Origin: an uncultured Pseudomonadota bacterium
Lineage (GTDB): Bacteria; Desulfobacterota_B; Binatia; UBA9968
Assembly: GCA_946478635.1 (NCBI GenBank)
Contig: CAMLCX010000006.1
Coordinates: 1 to 30,860, forward strand
Length of the DNA stretch: 30,860 bases
Direction: 5' to 3'
Within the stretch, counting starts at the first letter, position 1, and each line of letters opens with the position of its first letter. A model generated the notes under the pieces. The model worked only from the letters and a program-made list of their open reading frames with translations. It was not told the DNA's origin and did not search any database. The translations under genes and the position numbers were made by a program. This document shows positions 17,131-25,619 of this stretch, in pieces.

Positions 17131-17628
17131 TTATCGAATCTCCGCCAGTACCTTGCCGCGCCGATCGGCGATGTCTTCGGGAGCTCGCAGATCGCGCAGC
17201 GCCGCGATCGTCGCCTTCACCATGTTATGCGGGTTGTTGGAGCCAAGGCATTTGGTCAATACGTTTTGAATGCCGGAAGCCTCCACGACCGCCCGAACAC
17301 CGCCGCCTGCGATCACTCCGGTGCCGTCCGAAGCCGGTTTAAGGATGACGTAGCCGGCGCCGAAACGGCCGGTGACTTCAAAGGGAATCGTGCCATCCAT
17401 CACCGGCACGCGGATCAAACTCTTTTTTGCCTGCTCGAGGCCCTTGCGGATCGCTTCCGGCACTTCGTTCGCTTTGCCCATGCCGTAGCCGACCAGCGAA
17501 CGGTTGTCTCCGACCACAACGAGCGCGCTGAAGCTGAACCGCCGGCCGCCCTTGACAACTTTGGCGACGCGGCTAATGTGCACCACTTTTTCCTTGAGTT
17601 CCAATCCCTGCGGATCAATCCGTTCCAA
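17131..17628 (-). CDS. rpsE: 30S ribosomal protein S5
   Basis: 165 residues from TTG 17628. This start is chosen over GTG 17634 because GAGG lies five bases upstream of it (directly abutting the GTG) and because the product then begins (M)[15 protein letters not shown], the usual S5 opening. The double-stranded RNA-binding region shows [17 protein letters not shown], and the C-terminal domain [19 protein letters not shown]5 lines the mRNA entry tunnel and affects decoding accuracy. The gene runs directly into rplO without rpmD. Confidence 0.96.
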   Translation of the reverse strand: MERIDPQGLELKEKVVHISRVAKVVKGGRRFSFSALVVVGDNRSLVGYGMGKANEVPEAIRKGLEQAKKSLIRVPVMDGTIPFEVTGRFGAGYVILKPASDGTGVIAGGGVRAVVEASGIQNVLTKCLGSNNPHNMVKATIAALRDLRAPEDIADRRGKVLAEIR

Positions 17629-17652
17629 AGGCACCTCGTGTTCGATTCTCTG

Positions 17653-18018
17653 TCAAAACTTTAATCCACCTTCGCGAGCGCCATCCGCCACAGCTTTGAC
17701 GCGCCCGTGATAGATGAAACCATTGCGATCAAAAACCACATTCACAATATTCTTTTCCTGGCACACCTTAGCCAACGCAAGCCCGACAAGCTTCGCGAGC
17801 TCGACGCCTTTGCTGTTTTTGGTGACGTCCGCCAATTGCTCCGAAAGGGTCGATACGGCCGCAAGGGTCTTCCCTTGATGATCGGAAACGACCTGCGCGT
17901 AAATATGCTTGTTGCTGCGAAAGACGCAAATCCTCGGGCGGCTGTCCGTGCCGATAACCTTCTTGCGCACCCGCACCTTTCGCCGCAGCCGTGCGTTAAC
18001 TTCCCGTTTGTTTGCCAT
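17653..18018 (-). CDS. rplR: 50S ribosomal protein L18
   Basis: 121 residues, close to the family norm. L18 binds 5S rRNA in the central protuberance with L5. The basic N-terminus ([11 protein letters not shown]), [20 protein letters not shown] and the C-terminal [20 protein letters not shown], ending REGGLKF, are diagnostic. It follows rplF by 16 bases and precedes rpsE by 24. Confidence 0.98.
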   Translation of the reverse strand: MANKREVNARLRRKVRVRKKVIGTDSRPRICVFRSNKHIYAQVVSDHQGKTLAAVSTLSEQLADVTKNSKGVELAKLVGLALAKVCQEKNIVNVVFDRNGFIYHGRVKAVADGAREGGLKF

Positions 18019-18034
18019 CTGCTGCCCTCAAATT

Positions 18035-18586
18035 CTACTTTCCGGCCGCCGAGCCGACCGCCTTACCGGCTTTGCGCTTGATCACTTCCTCGCGATACTT
18101 GATCCCTTTGCCCTTGTAAGGCTCGGGGGGCCGGAGATCGCGAATCTTCGCCGCTGTCTCGCCGAGCACTTGGCGATCGGCGGAGCTAAGAGTGATAATC
18201 ACCTGGCGTTCCACCGCGGCCGAGACTCCAGCCGGCAACGAAAAAACCACCGGATGGGAGTAACCCAAAGTCATGTGGATCTGTTGACCCTTCACCTCGG
18301 CCCGGTAACCGACGCCATTGATATCCAACACTCGGGTAAAACCTTGACTCACCCCTAGGGTCATGTTGGCAATAAGCTTGCGGGTAAGACCATGGAGCGC
18401 GCGAACCTTGCGAACTTCATTCTCGCGCTCGACACGCACCACATTACCCTCGACCTTGACATGAACTCCGGCGGGCAGCTCGGCTTGCAGCTTTCCCTTG
18501 GGTCCCTCCACGCGCAGAGCGTTGGCATCAATGGCGACTTTAACGCCTGCCGGAATGGTTATCGGTAATTTTCCGATGCGCGACAA
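18035..18586 (-). CDS. rplF: 50S ribosomal protein L6
   Basis: 183 residues with two related domains. MSRIGKLPITIPAGVKV opens the first, and the second ends in the conserved LRPPEPYKGKGIKYREEVIK block, which contacts 23S rRNA near the sarcin-ricin and factor-binding region. A short alanine/lysine tail (RKAGKAVGSAAGK) closes it. Standard spc-operon slot between rpsH and rplR. Confidence 0.98.
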   Translation of the reverse strand: MSRIGKLPITIPAGVKVAIDANALRVEGPKGKLQAELPAGVHVKVEGNVVRVERENEVRKVRALHGLTRKLIANMTLGVSQGFTRVLDINGVGYRAEVKGQQIHMTLGYSHPVVFSLPAGVSAAVERQVIITLSSADRQVLGETAAKIRDLRPPEPYKGKGIKYREEVIKRKAGKAVGSAAGK

Positions 18587-18604
18587 ATGACACCTCGAAT
18601 GATC

Positions 18605-19009
18605 TTACCAGATGGTACAAATAAGTTCGCCGCCGACCTTCGCACGCTGCGCCGCCCGGTCGACGAGAATACCTTTCGGCGTCGATAAAATATGAATTCC
18701 CAAACCTTTGCGAATGGGCGTTACATTGCTGGCTCCGACATAGACCCGGCGGCCGGGGGTGCTGACCCGCTTCATTCCGGCGATTATGGGCCGGTTCTCG
18801 CGGTCAAATTTGAGCTGGACGATAATTTCGTCGCCGCCTCCGACCGCAGCTTTGACCTTTTTTTGATCTTTTAAATATCCTTCTTCTATCAGAATCTTAA
18901 GGATGTTTTCCTTGATGCGCGACCAGGGCATAGACACTCTTTGATGACGCGCCCGGGAGGCATTTCGAATTCTCGTTAACATGTCCGCGATTGGATCTGT
19001 CATTCCCAT
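18605..19009 (-). CDS. rpsH: 30S ribosomal protein S8
   Basis: 134 residues. MTDPIADMLTRIRNA at the N-terminus and STPKGILVDRAAQRAKVGGE at the C-terminus (the SxxxG helix contacting 16S rRNA helix 21) are diagnostic. In E. coli S8 also represses the spc operon; no matching operator structure was sought successfully here. ATG 19009 is used; ATG 19003 (two codons later) is equally possible, as neither has a strong ribosome site. Confidence 0.97.
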   Translation of the reverse strand: MGMTDPIADMLTRIRNASRARHQRVSMPWSRIKENILKILIEEGYLKDQKKVKAAVGGGDEIIVQLKFDRENRPIIAGMKRVSTPGRRVYVGASNVTPIRKGLGIHILSTPKGILVDRAAQRAKVGGELICTIW

Positions 19010-19024
19010 GAGTTTCTCAGCCCC

Positions 19025-19210
19025 TTACCAGCTCGCCTTGACCAATCCCGGAATGTGCCCTTTGCGCGCGTGATCACGCAGGCAAAGACGGCACATGCGA
19101 AAGCGCCGATAAAACGCTCGCGACCGGCCGCAAAGCGGGCAGCGGTTATATTCCCTCACTTTAAACTTGTTCGGCATTTCCGCCTTAATCCGTAGACACT
19201 TCTTTGCCAA
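19025..19210 (-). CDS. rpsN: 30S ribosomal protein S14, type Z (zinc-binding)
   Basis: 61 residues, the short zinc-ribbon form of S14, with CPLC at 24-27 and CRLC at 40-43 (CxxC-x12-CxxC) and the ending [10 protein letters not shown]. The long, zinc-free form of about 100 residues found in enterics is absent here. It assembles late into the 30S head. It sits 20 bases after rplE and 15 before rpsH. Confidence 0.98.
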   Translation of the reverse strand: MAKKCLRIKAEMPNKFKVREYNRCPLCGRSRAFYRRFRMCRLCLRDHARKGHIPGLVKASW

Positions 19211-19230
19211 TGGATTCTCCCCCCGATCCG

Positions 19231-19770
19231 CTAACTCGAAAACGGCATGCCCATCAGGCGCAGCAGCGCCAAACCTTCCTGATCCGTTTTCGCCGTAGTG
19301 GTAATGGTAATTGTCATCCCGCGCGTCTTTTCGACCCGATCCGCATGAATCTCTGGAAAAATAATCTGTTCGCGCAGACCCAGGGAATAGTTGCCCCGGC
19401 CGTCGAAAGCGCGGTTTGACACGCCCTTGAAATCGCGTACCCGGGGCAGCGCCACATGGATCAACCGATCAAGAAATTCATACATGCGCTCGCGCCGCAT
19501 CGTCACCATACAGCCGATGGGCACGCCCTCACGCAGCTTGAAATTAGCAATTGCCTTTTTCGCTTTGGTAACGACCGGCTTTTGCCCCGTGATCGCGGTA
19601 ATCTCGGCCACCGCTGAATCCACCGCCTTGGCATTCTGCGTCGCCTCTCCCACGCCGACATTCAAGGTGATCTTTTCCAGGCGTGGCACCTGCATGGAGT
19701 TCTTGTAGCCGAACTCTTTCATCATGGCGGGAACCACATCGCTCTGATATTTTGTTTTCAAACGTGCCAT
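19231..19770 (-). CDS. rplE: 50S ribosomal protein L5
   Basis: 179 residues from ATG 19770, where MARLKTKYQ matches the family opening; the open frame extends 37 codons further but those overlap rplX and look non-homologous. [33 protein letters not shown], and [18 protein letters not shown] are conserved 5S rRNA and P-tRNA contacting regions. Placed between rplX (11 bases) and the S14 gene. Confidence 0.98.
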   Translation of the reverse strand: MARLKTKYQSDVVPAMMKEFGYKNSMQVPRLEKITLNVGVGEATQNAKAVDSAVAEITAITGQKPVVTKAKKAIANFKLREGVPIGCMVTMRRERMYEFLDRLIHVALPRVRDFKGVSNRAFDGRGNYSLGLREQIIFPEIHADRVEKTRGMTITITTTAKTDQEGLALLRLMGMPFSS

Positions 19771-19781
19771 CACTCGTCCTA

Positions 19782-20093
19782 CTAATCCAACGCTTCCTTG
19801 CAATTGCGGCAAATACGAATCTTCTTGCCATCCGTCAGGATTTTGTGCCCTATCCGTGCCGGCGCATTGCATTTGTCGCACATGATCATGACATTGGAGG
19901 CATGAATCGCCGCTTCCTTTTCCACGATACCGCCGGTCTGCTGCGGGCCGCGCGGCTTGGTATGCCGCTTGACGATGTTCAATCTCTCGACGACGACAGC
20001 GTCCTTGTCCTTTAAAATCCTCAAAACCTTGCCGGTCTTGCCCCGCTCCTTGCCCGCAATCACCATAACGCTGTCATTTTTACGAATTTCCAC
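19782..20093 (-). CDS. rplX: 50S ribosomal protein L24
   Basis: 103 residues. The KOW motif is at the N-terminus ([20 protein letters not shown]), important for early 50S assembly at the tunnel exit. The C-terminal half keeps a CxxC...CxxC pair (Cys72, 75, 95, 98: CDKC and CRNC) as in zinc-containing L24 variants. It follows rplN by 20 bases. Confidence 0.98.
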   Translation of the reverse strand: MEIRKNDSVMVIAGKERGKTGKVLRILKDKDAVVVERLNIVKRHTKPRGPQQTGGIVEKEAAIHASNVMIMCDKCNAPARIGHKILTDGKKIRICRNCKEALD

Positions 20094-20113
20094 GAACGCC
20101 CTCTCGATCCAGG

Positions 20114-20482
20114 TTACAGAACTTCCGGCGCGAGCGAAATAATTTTCATGAACTTCTTGGCGCGAAGCTCGCGCGCGACGGGACCAAAGATACGGGTCCC
20201 GATCGGCTCTTTCTGATTGTCGATCAGCACCGCCGAATTATTATCGAAGCGAATATAGCTGCCGTCCGGCCGGCCCAATTCCTTGGCCGTGCGCACGACC
20301 ACGGCCTTCATCACGTCGCCCTTTTTGACCTTGGCGTTGGGAATCGCTTCTTTGACCGAAACCACAATGATATCGCCGATCGACGCATATTTCCGTTTGC
20401 TGCCGCCGAGTACTTTGATGCACTGGACCCGGCGCGCGCCGGAATTGTCCGCTACATCCAACGTTGTTCGCATCTGAATCAT
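20114..20482 (-). CDS. rplN: 50S ribosomal protein L14
   Basis: 122 residues, exactly the usual length. [33 protein letters not shown] and the ending [20 protein letters not shown] ([18 protein letters not shown]) are canonical. L14 lies at the subunit interface and forms bridges with 16S rRNA. It starts 33 bases after rpsQ. Confidence 0.98.
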   Translation of the reverse strand: MIQMRTTLDVADNSGARRVQCIKVLGGSKRKYASIGDIIVVSVKEAIPNAKVKKGDVMKAVVVRTAKELGRPDGSYIRFDNNSAVLIDNQKEPIGTRIFGPVARELRAKKFMKIISLAPEVL

Positions 20483-20515
20483 GAGCCAACCTCAAGCACA
20501 CCGCCGAATCGCACT

Positions 20516-20806
20516 TCAGGCGCCGGCATCTTGTGTTTCTCCTGCAATTGTCTGAGCACGCTCGAGGACCTTGCTGACGCGCCAGCGCTTGTCGCGGCTG
20601 AGCGGCCGGCATTCGACGATGAGCACACGATCGCCGACATGACATTCGCTTCGCTCATCGTGCGCTTTCACCTTGGTGCGGCGGCGCAGAATCTTTTTGT
20701 ATCTTGGATGCATTACCGTACGCTCGACAGAAACCACTACGGTTTTCTGCATGCGGGCGCTGACCACCAATCCGGTCCGTTCTTTCCTTAAGCCACGACT
20801 ATCCAT
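20516..20806 (-). CDS. rpsQ: 30S ribosomal protein S17
   Basis: 96 residues from ATG 20806; AGGG lies six bases upstream, while the alternative TTG 20812 would overlap the rpmC stop. RKERTGLVVSARMQKTVVVS, HPRYKKILRRRTKVKAHDE and VLIVECRPLSRDKRWRV identify the OB-fold protein, which binds the 16S 5' domain. A short tail (AQTIAGETQDAGA) extends past the conserved end. Two bases separate it from rpmC. Confidence 0.97.
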   Translation of the reverse strand: MDSRGLRKERTGLVVSARMQKTVVVSVERTVMHPRYKKILRRRTKVKAHDERSECHVGDRVLIVECRPLSRDKRWRVSKVLERAQTIAGETQDAGA

Positions 20807-20808
20807 AC

Positions 20809-21009
20809 TCAACCCTTCTGACCCCGAGATCGCTCCCGCAGTATCGTTTCAACGCGCGCGAGGTCGCGCTTGGTTGCTCTAAGCTTCATCGGGTTTTCCA
20901 GACGGTTGGTGGCGCGCTGGAGCTTCAAGTGACCGATCTCCTCGTGTAACGACACTCGCTTCTGATTCAAGTCCTGGGCGCTCATCTCGCGCAGTTCCTT
21001 AGCTTCCAT
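20809..21009 (-). CDS. rpmC: 50S ribosomal protein L29
   Basis: 66 residues from ATG 21009, opening [17 protein letters not shown], with the conserved RxxxATxRLENPxKLRxxKRDLARxxT pattern ([20 protein letters not shown]). L29 sits beside the exit tunnel near the SRP/trigger-factor dock. The frame stays open 31 codons further, but that part is read in rplP and is not L29-like. The start overlaps the end of rplP by 11 bases. Confidence 0.97.
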   Translation of the reverse strand: MEAKELREMSAQDLNQKRVSLHEEIGHLKLQRATNRLENPMKLRATKRDLARVETILRERSRGQKG

Positions 21010-21424
21010 GCACACGCCCTCTCCGCTCCACGGTGATCGTCGGGATTGAAAGCTTATGCGCCGCCAGACGGAATGCCTCCTTGGCCAGCGGCCCCTCCAC
21101 ACCTTCCATCTCGAAAAGAATCCTTCCGGGCTGGATTACGGCAACCCACATTTCGGGAGCGCCTTTGCCCTTTCCCATGCGCGTCTCGAGTGGCTTTTTG
21201 GTCAACGGCTTGTCCGGAAAAATCCGAATCCAAACCTTGCCGCCCCGCTTTAGATAACGGGTCAATGCGACGCGCGCCGCCTCGATCTCGCGCGCGCCCA
21301 TCCAGCCGCGGCCAATCGCCTTGAGACCGAAATCTCCGAACGCGAGAGTCGAACCGCGATGGGCCGTGCCCCGACGGCGTCCCTTCTGCAGTTTTCGATA
21401 TTTGACTTTTTTTGGTTCGAGCAT
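20999..21424 (-). CDS. rplP: 50S ribosomal protein L16
   Basis: 141 residues. [60 protein letters not shown] and [20 protein letters not shown] are canonical. L16 contacts A-site tRNA and the 5S region. It follows rpsC by 45 bases and overlaps rpmC by 11. Confidence 0.98.
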   Translation of the reverse strand: MLEPKKVKYRKLQKGRRRGTAHRGSTLAFGDFGLKAIGRGWMGAREIEAARVALTRYLKRGGKVWIRIFPDKPLTKKPLETRMGKGKGAPEMWVAVIQPGRILFEMEGVEGPLAKEAFRLAAHKLSIPTITVERRGRVHGS

Positions 21425-21469
21425 GTTCTTTCAGTCTTTTTGTAAAATCACCGCGCGTTAAACCTCAAA

Positions 21470-22132
21470 TCACCCGCCCAACATCGCTTTTTGCTGCGAT
21501 TCTTCCTCGGTCAAAACTTCGCCTCTGAAGATCCAAACCTTCACACCGATAATACCGTAGGTGGTTTTCGCCTCGGCAAACCCATAACTGATGTCGGCCC
21601 GCAATGTGTGCAGGGGCACGCGACCCTCGCGATACCACTCCGTGCGGGCGATTTCGGATCCGCCCAAACGCCCCGCGGACTGAATTCTCACGCCCTGCGC
21701 GCCCATGCGCATGGCGCGCGAAACGCTTTCTTTCATGGCGCGGCGAAAGGCTACGCGGCGTTCCAATTGGAGCGCAACGTTCTCCGCGGCGAGCTGCCCA
21801 TCAAGGTCCGGCCTTCTGACTTCGTGAATATTGATGTAAGTTTCCCGCTTGGTGAGCTTGGTAATTTCTTCCTTGAGCTTTTCGATCTCCGCGCCCTTTT
21901 TACCGATGACAATGCCCGGACGCGCCGTGTGGATATTGATCTTTGCCTTGTTGGCGGCGCGCTCAATCTCAATGCGGGAGATGCCAGCGTGATAAAGCCG
22001 GCTCTTTAAAAATTTGGTCACCCGAAAATCTTCATGCAACAACTTGGGATAATCATGGCGCGCGAACCACTTCGAGTCCCACGACTCGATCACGCCCAGA
22101 CGAAAAAGTTTCGGGTGCGTCTTTTGACCCAT
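21470..22132 (-). CDS. rpsC: 30S ribosomal protein S3
   Basis: 220 residues. [20 protein letters not shown], a KH type-2 domain with [14 protein letters not shown] (GxxG loop), and the C-terminal segment [20 protein letters not shown] then [20 protein letters not shown] are standard. S3 forms part of the mRNA entry helicase site with S4 and S5. It starts 6 bases after rplV. Confidence 0.98.
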   Translation of the reverse strand: MGQKTHPKLFRLGVIESWDSKWFARHDYPKLLHEDFRVTKFLKSRLYHAGISRIEIERAANKAKINIHTARPGIVIGKKGAEIEKLKEEITKLTKRETYINIHEVRRPDLDGQLAAENVALQLERRVAFRRAMKESVSRAMRMGAQGVRIQSAGRLGGSEIARTEWYREGRVPLHTLRADISYGFAEAKTTYGIIGVKVWIFRGEVLTEEESQQKAMLGG

Positions 22133-22138
22133 CAGGCC

Positions 22139-22483
22139 TTAACTCCTCTCCTGCGTTTCATCGAGAATGATCGTAACGTGACTGAGTCGCTTGCGCACGC
22201 GCGTTGCGCGGCCCTGAGCACGCGAGGTAAACCGTTTCCACATACCGGCCTCATCCACCTTGGCTTGCTTGACGAACAGGCGATCGACGTCAACGCTCTG
22301 CGTATTTTCAGCATTCGCCACCGCCGTGCGCACGGTCTTGGCAACGATGCCGGCGGAGCGCTTGGGTATGAACTTGAGAATGTTCAAAGCCTCTTCCACG
22401 CCCTTACCGCGAATCTGGTCGACAACCAGCCTGACTTTTCGCGGCGATACTCGAATAAATTTAGTGACCGCCCGTGTTTCCAT
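22139..22483 (-). CDS. rplV: 50S ribosomal protein L22
   Basis: 114 residues. AVTKFIRVSPRKVRLVVDQI, the helix ALNILKFIPKRSAGIVAKTV and the tunnel-lining hairpin with GMWKRFTSRAQGRATRVRKR are conserved. The beta-hairpin loop is where macrolide-resistance changes occur in other species; nothing unusual is seen. A 58-base gap separates it from rpsS. Confidence 0.98.
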   Translation of the reverse strand: METRAVTKFIRVSPRKVRLVVDQIRGKGVEEALNILKFIPKRSAGIVAKTVRTAVANAENTQSVDVDRLFVKQAKVDEAGMWKRFTSRAQGRATRVRKRLSHVTIILDETQERS

Positions 22484-22541
22484 ATTCTCGTCAACCTAGT
22501 TCAATAATTCTCGCTCCGTCAAATACCAACCTGTCGGACGG

Positions 22542-22892
22542 CTAAGGTTTCGCCGCGGGAGCCGCGGGAGCCGCTGTTGCAGGACGCGGCGCTGCCGAGG
22601 GCGCACCCGTAGTCTCCTTGGCCTCGGCCTTGCGATCGCCCGAATGAGCAAAGAAGGTCCGTGTCGGAGAAAACTCCCCGAGCTTGTGGCCAACCATGTT
22701 TTCGCTGACGAACACCGGAATAAATTTTCGGCCGTTGTGAACGCCGATGGTGTGACCCACCATTTCGGGAGTGACGGTCGAGCGTCGCGACCATGTGCGA
22801 ACGACTTGGCGCTGGCGCGACTCGTTCATTGCGGCAATTTTTTTAACCAGATGCTGGTCGACAAAGGGACCTTTTTTTACCGAACGCGCCAT
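22542..22892 (-). CDS. rpsS: 30S ribosomal protein S19 with Ala/Pro-rich tail
   Basis: 116 residues, against about 92 in E. coli. The conserved part ([59 protein letters not shown]) ends near residue 92. The last 24 residues ([20 protein letters not shown]) are low-complexity alanine and proline, a lineage-specific extension. S19 contacts S13 and the A-site finger in the 30S head. Two bases separate it from rplB upstream. Confidence 0.97.
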   Translation of the reverse strand: MARSVKKGPFVDQHLVKKIAAMNESRQRQVVRTWSRRSTVTPEMVGHTIGVHNGRKFIPVFVSENMVGHKLGEFSPTRTFFAHSGDRKAEAKETTGAPSAAPRPATAAPAAPAAKP

Positions 22893-22894
22893 GG

Positions 22895-23722
22895 CTATCT
22901 ACCTTTTCTCCGCTGCACGATATACTTGTCAGTGCTTTGATTTTTTCGAGTCTTGTAGCCTTTGGTCGGCTTACCCCACGGCGTCATCGGATGGTTGCCC
23001 TTTGACCGGCCCTCGCCACCACCATGCGGATGGTCGACCGGGTTCTTGGCGATCCCGCGCGTCGTCGGCCGAAAGCCCAGCCAGCGCACTCTGCCCGCCT
23101 TGCCCCAGGAAATATTTTCCTGGTCGGCATTACCGACTTGTCCTACCGTCGCGCGACAGTCAGCCAGAACATAGCGCAACTCGCCGGAGGGGAGTTTTAT
23201 GAGCGCGTAGGTGCCTTCCTTCGCCATGAGTTGAGCGCCCAAGCCGGCGCTCCGAACCAGCTGCCCACCCTTGCCGATCTTAAGCTCGACGTTGTGCACC
23301 ACGGTACCGACGGGGATGAACTTCAAAGGCAAGGAATTCCCCGGTTGAATATCCACTTTATCTTCGCCGGCAATCACCGTTGCGCCCACCTGAAGACGTT
23401 CAGGCGCGAGGATATAGCGCCGCTCGCCGTCGGCGTAGCAGAGTAATGCGATGCGCGCCGAACGGTTCGGATCGTATTCGATCGCTTCGACTTTGGCCGG
23501 CACATTGCGTTTGGCGCGCTTGAAATCAATCTGCCGATACAGACGTTTATGTCCGCCGCCGCGATGGTCTGCGGTAATACGGCCGGTATTATTTCGCCCG
23601 CCGCTTTTATTGAGCCGCTCGCGCAAGCCCTTTTCGGGGCGCGCCTTGGTCACTTCCTCGAAACCGAGCCCGGTGCGAAAACGCATGCCGGCGGAAGTCG
23701 GTCGATATGTTTTAATTGCCAT
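22895..23722 (-). CDS. rplB: 50S ribosomal protein L2
   Basis: 275 residues. [35 protein letters not shown] and the C-terminal [19 protein letters not shown], followed by [20 protein letters not shown], are canonical. The conserved His in HPHGGGEG approaches the peptidyl-transferase centre, and L2 is needed for subunit association. It follows rplW by 23 bases. Confidence 0.98.
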   Translation of the reverse strand: MAIKTYRPTSAGMRFRTGLGFEEVTKARPEKGLRERLNKSGGRNNTGRITADHRGGGHKRLYRQIDFKRAKRNVPAKVEAIEYDPNRSARIALLCYADGERRYILAPERLQVGATVIAGEDKVDIQPGNSLPLKFIPVGTVVHNVELKIGKGGQLVRSAGLGAQLMAKEGTYALIKLPSGELRYVLADCRATVGQVGNADQENISWGKAGRVRWLGFRPTTRGIAKNPVDHPHGGGEGRSKGNHPMTPWGKPTKGYKTRKNQSTDKYIVQRRKGR

Positions 23723-23745
23723 TGACGATGGTTACCTTAGTGTTT

Positions 23746-24036
23746 CTAAGCTCCGCCGAAAAAATCGATTTTATCGCCTTCCTTAAGCGTCACGTAGGCT
23801 TTTTTCCAATCCGAGCGCCGACCCATGCTTCTGCCGACGCGGCGCACCTTGCCCAAATAGCGTGCGATACGCACTTGCTCAACCTTGACCTTAAACAGCG
23901 TCTCCACGGCGTGTTTCACTTCGATCTTGTTGGCATCGGGCCTAACCTTGAAGAGAACCTGGTTCGCGCTCTCGGTCAGCAGCGTGCCCTTTTCGGAGAT
24001 CAGCGGCGCCCTGATGATTTCATGCGGGCTCTTCAT
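23746..24036 (-). CDS. rplW: 50S ribosomal protein L23
   Basis: 96 residues. IIRAPLISEKGTLLTE, VLFKVRPDANKIEVKHAVET and the VKVEQVRIARYLGKVRRVGR segment mark L23, the tunnel-exit protein that docks trigger factor, SRP and SecY. The ATG overlaps the rplD stop by four bases (24033-24036). Confidence 0.98.
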   Translation of the reverse strand: MKSPHEIIRAPLISEKGTLLTESANQVLFKVRPDANKIEVKHAVETLFKVKVEQVRIARYLGKVRRVGRSMGRRSDWKKAYVTLKEGDKIDFFGGA

Positions 24037-24629
24037 GCGGCCAGCCTTTCTTCCAGGCGTCGAAGCGCCTCCTGCGTCAAAATCAGATGGTCGTACCGCA
24101 ACAGATCGTAGACATTAACACCTTCGACGCGGAGCACCTTAATCTTGGAAAGATTCCGCGCCGAGCGTTCGATTTTCGCATCGGATTGCGAGATCACAAT
24201 CACCGCGCTCTCGACTTTGAGCTCGGCCAACGCCCGGACCATGAGCTTTGTCTTGGCTTCTTCGAGCTCGAATTTATCGACCACGATAATCTTGCCGTCG
24301 CGGTTCTTCAGGCTGAGCGCCGAGAGCAACGCTTCGCGCCGCGCTGTGCGCGGCAAGCGATAGGAATAGTCGCGCGGCACGGGACCGAAGGTCGTTCCGC
24401 CGCCCACCCAAATGGGCGAGCGAATGCTGCCTGCGCGAGCCCGGCCTGTGCCCTTTTGCCGCCACGGCTTCTTGCCACCACCTCGCACCCATCCCTTGGA
24501 CTTGGTCGCCGCGCTGCCTGCCCGCCGGTTGGCGAGCTGCATGACAACCGTTTGATGCAGCAAGTGCGCGCGTGTCTTGGCGCCGAATATCTCTTCGTTG
24601 AGCTGTGGCTGAATAACGTGAACTTCCAT
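24033..24629 (-). CDS. rplD: 50S ribosomal protein L4
   Basis: 198 residues from ATG 24629 (MEVHVIQPQLNEEIFGAK); GTG 24641 would add four residues and overlap the rplC stop. The extended tunnel loop shows KSKGWVRGGGKKPWRQKGTG then RARAGSIRSPIWVGGG. In E. coli L4 regulates the S10 operon through its leader; no S10-type leader was recognised upstream of rpsJ here. Confidence 0.97.
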   Translation of the reverse strand: MEVHVIQPQLNEEIFGAKTRAHLLHQTVVMQLANRRAGSAATKSKGWVRGGGKKPWRQKGTGRARAGSIRSPIWVGGGTTFGPVPRDYSYRLPRTARREALLSALSLKNRDGKIIVVDKFELEEAKTKLMVRALAELKVESAVIVISQSDAKIERSARNLSKIKVLRVEGVNVYDLLRYDHLILTQEALRRLEERLAA

Positions 24630-24637
24630 GGTGCCTA

Positions 24638-25279
24638 TCACCCTTTTATTGCCGGCCGTAGGATCACGACGCTGCGTTTGGCGCCCGGAACCGCACCGCG
24701 CACCAACAGCAGATTTTCTTCGGCCCGAATCTCCACCACCTCGAGGTTCTGAGTCGAGACTTTTTCATTGCCCCAGTGGCCCGCCATTTTCTTCCCCTTG
24801 CGCACACGGCCGGGATAAGAACGGTTTCCAATCGAGCCGCCATGGCGAAAATATTCATGCGTGCCGTGGGAGCCGGGAAAACCGGCGAAAGACCAGCGCT
24901 TGATAACGCCGGAAAAGCCATGGCCCTTGGAAATGCCGGATACGTCGATGCGATCGCCTACCTTAAAAAGATCGCCGGCTTTGATTTCTTGGCCCACCTC
25001 ATATTGCGAGACATCCTCGACGCGAAATTCCTTAAGCACCGCGAACGCTCCCTTGCCGGCTTTCGCCATGTGCCCTTGCCCCGCCTTATTGACGCGCTGC
25101 GCTTTTTTGCTACCGAAGCCGACCTGGAGCGCATCGTAACCGTCCGTCGCGGCTTGCTTCTTTTGCACCACGACACAGGGGCCGGTCTCCACCACCGTCA
25201 CCGGAATTACATTCCCTTCGGCATTGTAGAATTGCATCATGCCGACTTTTCTTCCAATCAGTCCTGTCATAACTCGCAT
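24638..25279 (-). CDS. rplC: 50S ribosomal protein L3
   Basis: 213 residues. MTGLIGRKVGMMQFYNAEG, VTVVETGPCVVVQKK, and the loop FPGSHGTHEYFRHGGSIGNR leading to KGKKMAGHWGNEKVSTQNLE are diagnostic; the loop reaches toward the peptidyl-transferase centre and is essential for early 50S assembly. Two in-frame ATGs (25279 and 25270) could start it; the downstream one gives the more typical MTGLIG opening. Confidence 0.97.
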   Translation of the reverse strand: MRVMTGLIGRKVGMMQFYNAEGNVIPVTVVETGPCVVVQKKQAATDGYDALQVGFGSKKAQRVNKAGQGHMAKAGKGAFAVLKEFRVEDVSQYEVGQEIKAGDLFKVGDRIDVSGISKGHGFSGVIKRWSFAGFPGSHGTHEYFRHGGSIGNRSYPGRVRKGKKMAGHWGNEKVSTQNLEVVEIRAEENLLLVRGAVPGAKRSVVILRPAIKG

Positions 25280-25310
25280 TCCAGATCGCGCACGGCCAGG
25301 TGCCCTCGCA

Positions 25311-25619
25311 TCACTGCAGTTTGATTTCGACGTCGACGCCGGCGGCGATGTCGAGCTTGCCCAAAGCGTCGATGGTTTGTTGCGTCGGCTCGAGAATATC
25401 GAGCAGCCGCTTGTGTGTGCGAATCTCGTATTGATCCCGCGATTTTTTATCCACGTGCGGCGAGCGGTTGACCGTAAATCTTTCGATCCGGGTCGGAAGC
25501 GGTATGGGGCCCGCGACGCGGCCGCCCGTGCGTCTTACCGTCTCAACGATCTCGCCCACCGACTGATCGAGCACGCGGTGGTCATAAGCCTTTAGCCGAA
25601 TCCTAATCTTTTCGTTCAT
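25311..25619 (-). CDS. rpsJ: 30S ribosomal protein S10 (NusE)
   Basis: 102 residues, the normal size. [20 protein letters not shown], the loop with [20 protein letters not shown], and [18 protein letters not shown] are canonical. S10 is part of the 30S head and, as NusE, of antitermination complexes. Its ATG overlaps the fusA stop by four bases (ATGA), so the S10 block is fused to the str block without the tuf gene that usually separates them. Confidence 0.98.
   Translation of the reverse strand: MNEKIRIRLKAYDHRVLDQSVGEIVETVRRTGGRVAGPIPLPTRIERFTVNRSPHVDKKSRDQYEIRTHKRLLDILEPTQQTIDALGKLDIAAGVDVEIKLQ

Noticed and set aside
19771..19881. 37-residue N-terminal extension of L5
   Set aside because: It overlaps rplX in another frame; the conserved L5 opening begins at ATG 19770.
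21010..21102. 31-residue N-terminal extension of L29
   Set aside because: It lies within rplP and is not L29-like; ATG 21009 gives a normal-length protein.
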